DNA from: Batkoa obscura
Lineage: Eukaryota > Entomophthoromycota > Entomophthoromycetes > Entomophthorales > Batkoaceae
DNA: 64,000 nt
NCBI GenBank assembly: GCA_030770535.1
Contig: JASVEC010000009.1
Location: 1-64,000, forward strand
Direction of reading: 5' to 3'
The notes beneath the pieces are model-generated. The model had not been told where the DNA came from. It did no database searches and worked only from the letters and a program-made list of their open reading frames with translations. Each line of letters opens with the position of its first letter. Within the stretch, counting starts at the first letter, position 1. The translations under genes and the position numbers were made by a program. Shown here piece after piece: positions 61,681 to 64,000 of the stretch.

Positions 61681-62489
61681 ATGAGCAATTTGAGGCTACC
61701 TATAGTTATTATTATCTTTTTGTTATTCATTAATCTCCTCTGGTGCCATTAAATAATACTTAAAAATTAAAGTATTGATGAGAGCTATATGAAAAGGTTG
61801 AATCTGACAATATTAGGTATTTATGGTTTTGGAGGATCTAATTTTAATATTCATAATATTAGGTAAAAATAAAAATAAGAATATAGGGTCTTTAATTTGA
61901 TAGTCATTCTACTTTGACTATAGTTACTGCTTTAGGTTGCAAAAGAGGGGGTTAAGTTATTGTTTTAAATGGGGTTCGTTTTATTTATTGTATAATTAAG
62001 GTGTTATAAATAAATACTTTATCTTTGTAATGAGATTACAGACATCTTTTAAAAATAGATAGCTATAAGAAGACATTTTTAAATTATTATAGGATTTAGC
62101 ATCTTTTTTAAAATTAGTGTTTCTCAACTTATTTTCCAGTTTCCACTTTACAAAAGCTTATCTAATAATGTTATTTTCACTTGTCTTTATTGTGTAAAAA
62201 ATTATAAAAGTAAAAAGTTTTATAATAGCGCTGAGATAGTTTATACAACTATTGTAATACAGTCTTCTCAAATAGTCAGAGAGGTTGTCTTATTCTAAGG
62301 CGATGCAAGCGGTAGCATGATTGAGTTCATTAATAACCTAGAGTTTAATAAGGATCTAAAATGTAAAAAGTTTAACAAATTATGGTATCATTTTATTTAC
62401 AATTATCAGGTGAAAATAACTAGATCATTGAATAAAGGTATAATATAGAATATAAAATATAAAACATAAAATATAAAATATAAAATAAA

Positions 62490-62700
62490 ATAGCTAATAG
62501 TGTCTATAAGTAGTCTATAAATCCAAAGATTCTGATGAATTATTTATATTTATCTCTAACTCAAAAACTCACAATAAATGGAAAATAGGTTAATTTATTC
62601 CATTACCTGACATTATTTAGTGTAAGTTTGCATAACAATAGTAGCTTTTTATTATTTTCAATTAGCTTTTAATATTTATATTATAAATCATAATAGCCAT
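62490..62700 (+). pseudogene. Decayed paralogue of the RTC3-like gene
   Basis: Aligns with exon 1 of the gene at 60504: the start codon is ATA, then ANS-like residues, stops in place of 'KVVF', a shifted frame that reads 'KDSDELFIFISN' and 'NKWK' against 'HDKDLFVFISD' and 'KKWK', then 'IPLPDII' against 'IPLVEVV'. The donor (GTAAGTTTG at about 62622) and an acceptor followed by CTTTTAATATTTATATT are in the same places as in the intact copy. It is a DNA-level duplicate (intron position kept), not a retrocopy. Confidence 0.75.
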
Positions 62701-62907
62701 ATTAATATTGTTTTTATTGCTTTTAATTCAATTATAACGTAAATTGGTTTTATTTTATCATTTAATAATTTAGTAAAAAAAACAGAATTATTTTAATCAT
62801 ATATAGTATAAAAGATGCTGTTCTTTTTATCATTAATAAAGTAAAGTTGATTAGTTTATAAACTTATATTATAATTTCAATCTGAATTTTAATTAAAATT
62901 TTATAAC

Positions 62908-63014
62908 ATATGAGGATGTTTTTTTTGGTTTTATTACTTTTTCCATTTTTTAAGCGCTATTTGAGTGGAAAAATTGTTAGTAAAATTCTTAAACATAAAA
63001 ATACATCTCCATAT
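62908..63014 (-). mobile_element. MITE-like element, copy 10
   Basis: Reverse orientation: ATATGAGGATGTTTTTTTTG at the left, TTTTTTAAGCGCTATTTGAG inside, AATACATCTCCATAT at the right. Confidence 0.85.
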
Positions 63015-63227
63015 TTAACAATTAAAAATATATTTAACTTTTAACATTCTATAATTAAGATTAGTTTTAGTTAAAGCTATTGTTATTATAAATATAAGTT
63101 ATGAATAATTATAATTTATTAATTAATTTTTTTAATTAATCTACTTGATTTAGAACAAATACAATGTTACATAAAATTTTAAACAAGCATAAACTTAAAT
63201 AAATAAATAATATAAAAAAATTAAGCA

Positions 63228-63334
63228 ATATGGGGATGTATTTTTGTGTTTAAGGATTTCACTAACAATTTTTCCACTCAAATAGCGCTTAAAAGGTAGA
63301 AAAAATAATGAAACCAAAAAAAATACCCCCATAT
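63228..63334 (+). mobile_element. MITE-like element, copy 11
   Basis: ATATGGGGATGTATTTTTGT at the left, CCACTCAAATAGCGCTTAAA inside, AAATACCCCCATAT at the right. Close to consensus. Confidence 0.87.
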
Positions 63335-64000
63335 AGAATAACATAGTGTATTTAAATATATTAATTAATATAGAGTCTAAAAAATAATCAATAGATACAA
63401 TAAATCTTAAAAAAATATAATTAATTATAAAAGTTATAATTTTATATTTTAACTTTAAATTTTCAAATAGCTTTATAATTCATACTGTTCAGATTGATAA
63501 AACTTGTTATCTTTAATGTCAAATATTGATTGGATAATCAAAAATGATATCCCTTTCCTTTTTGATAAAGAATTTATTTTTAATTATATACTAATTGCTT
63601 TTTTTAATAAAAATTTATATAGTCTAATTTTTAATAATTTCAAATGACTTTTATTCTTATCGATTATTATTTTTTATTTAAGCGTATATTCTATTTAAAG
63701 TAAAGGACTGAAAATTGAGTATATTAATAAAAAGAATTTAATAAATACCAACTCTACTCCTTTTATTAAGGATTTCAAATCTTTGTGGGATATTAGAATT
63801 TTAAAGAATACCTGAAAAAAATTCTTTTATTTTATTGTAAAATTCAAAACTATTAATTTTTAATTTTAATAATAACCAATAAACCATCCAAATTAATTTT
63901 CTAAATTAAAATTTAATTAGAATTTGTTTCTATTAAAATTCAAATTAATTTCAGTAAAAAGGAGTACATATAATTCAAATCAACCTATGTATAATAATCA

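Larger units (their letters stand above)
60918..64000. other. 3 kb region of relics and two MITE copies
   Basis: Contains coding-like but broken pieces at 61210-61680, a decayed RTC3-like paralogue at 62490-62700, and inverted-repeat elements at 62908-63014 and 63228-63334. No intact gene was found to the window end. Confidence 0.5.

Overview
The window is strongly AT-rich nuclear DNA of a fungus. The evidence is a GH132/SUN wall protein, two relatives of fungal-specific transcription factors, GET1, short GT..AG introns of about 40-70 bp, and TTAGGG-type telomere repeats. A complex I subunit (NDUFS6) and a mitochondrial HemW/RSAD1 protein imply respiring mitochondria, which argues against anaerobic gut fungi and microsporidia. 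CCDC47, a BRAT1-like protein and a rhodopsin-like receptor, all missing from yeasts, suggest an early-diverging lineage. A Conidiobolus-like (Entomophthoromycotina/Zoopagomycota) source is my inference and is not proven by the sequence.

Layout. The first 24 kb is gene-poor. It holds a gene tail, a SUN protein head-to-head with a DUF4743-Nudix enzyme, TspO, a tandem pair of zinc-cluster-less transcription-factor-like genes (one frameshifted), an oligopeptide transporter broken by a roughly 0.7 kb telomeric array, a secreted royal-jelly/Yellow protein and a seven-helix receptor. Apart from the Nudix gene these genes lack introns. They lie among non-coding DNA with copies of a roughly 105 bp inverted-repeat element.

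From 24 to 61 kb lie compact, mostly intron-rich housekeeping genes. In order: CCDC47, PRMT1, an EF-hand mitochondrial carrier, GET1, HemW/RSAD1, NDUFS6, a large single-exon BTB protein, a BRAT1-like HEAT protein head-to-head with valyl-tRNA synthetase, Nop12/RBM34, a decayed U6 snRNA copy, an acyl-CoA synthetase, an old-yellow-enzyme family reductase, a TMEM198-like membrane protein, CPSF2/Cft2 and an RTC3-like SBDS-domain protein. The last 3 kb holds a decayed second copy of the RTC3-like gene, other relics and two more inverted-repeat elements.

The strongest oddities are (1) an internal telomere array whose polarity fits fusion of a broken OPT gene to a native chromosome end; (2) an eleven-copy, roughly 105 bp MITE-like family, including one perfect-palindrome variant and one copy directly upstream of HemW; (3) 11-12 nt microexons in HemW; (4) a U6-like sequence altered in both catalytic motifs. 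No tRNA, rRNA, CRISPR array, LTR element or other virus-like element was recognised.
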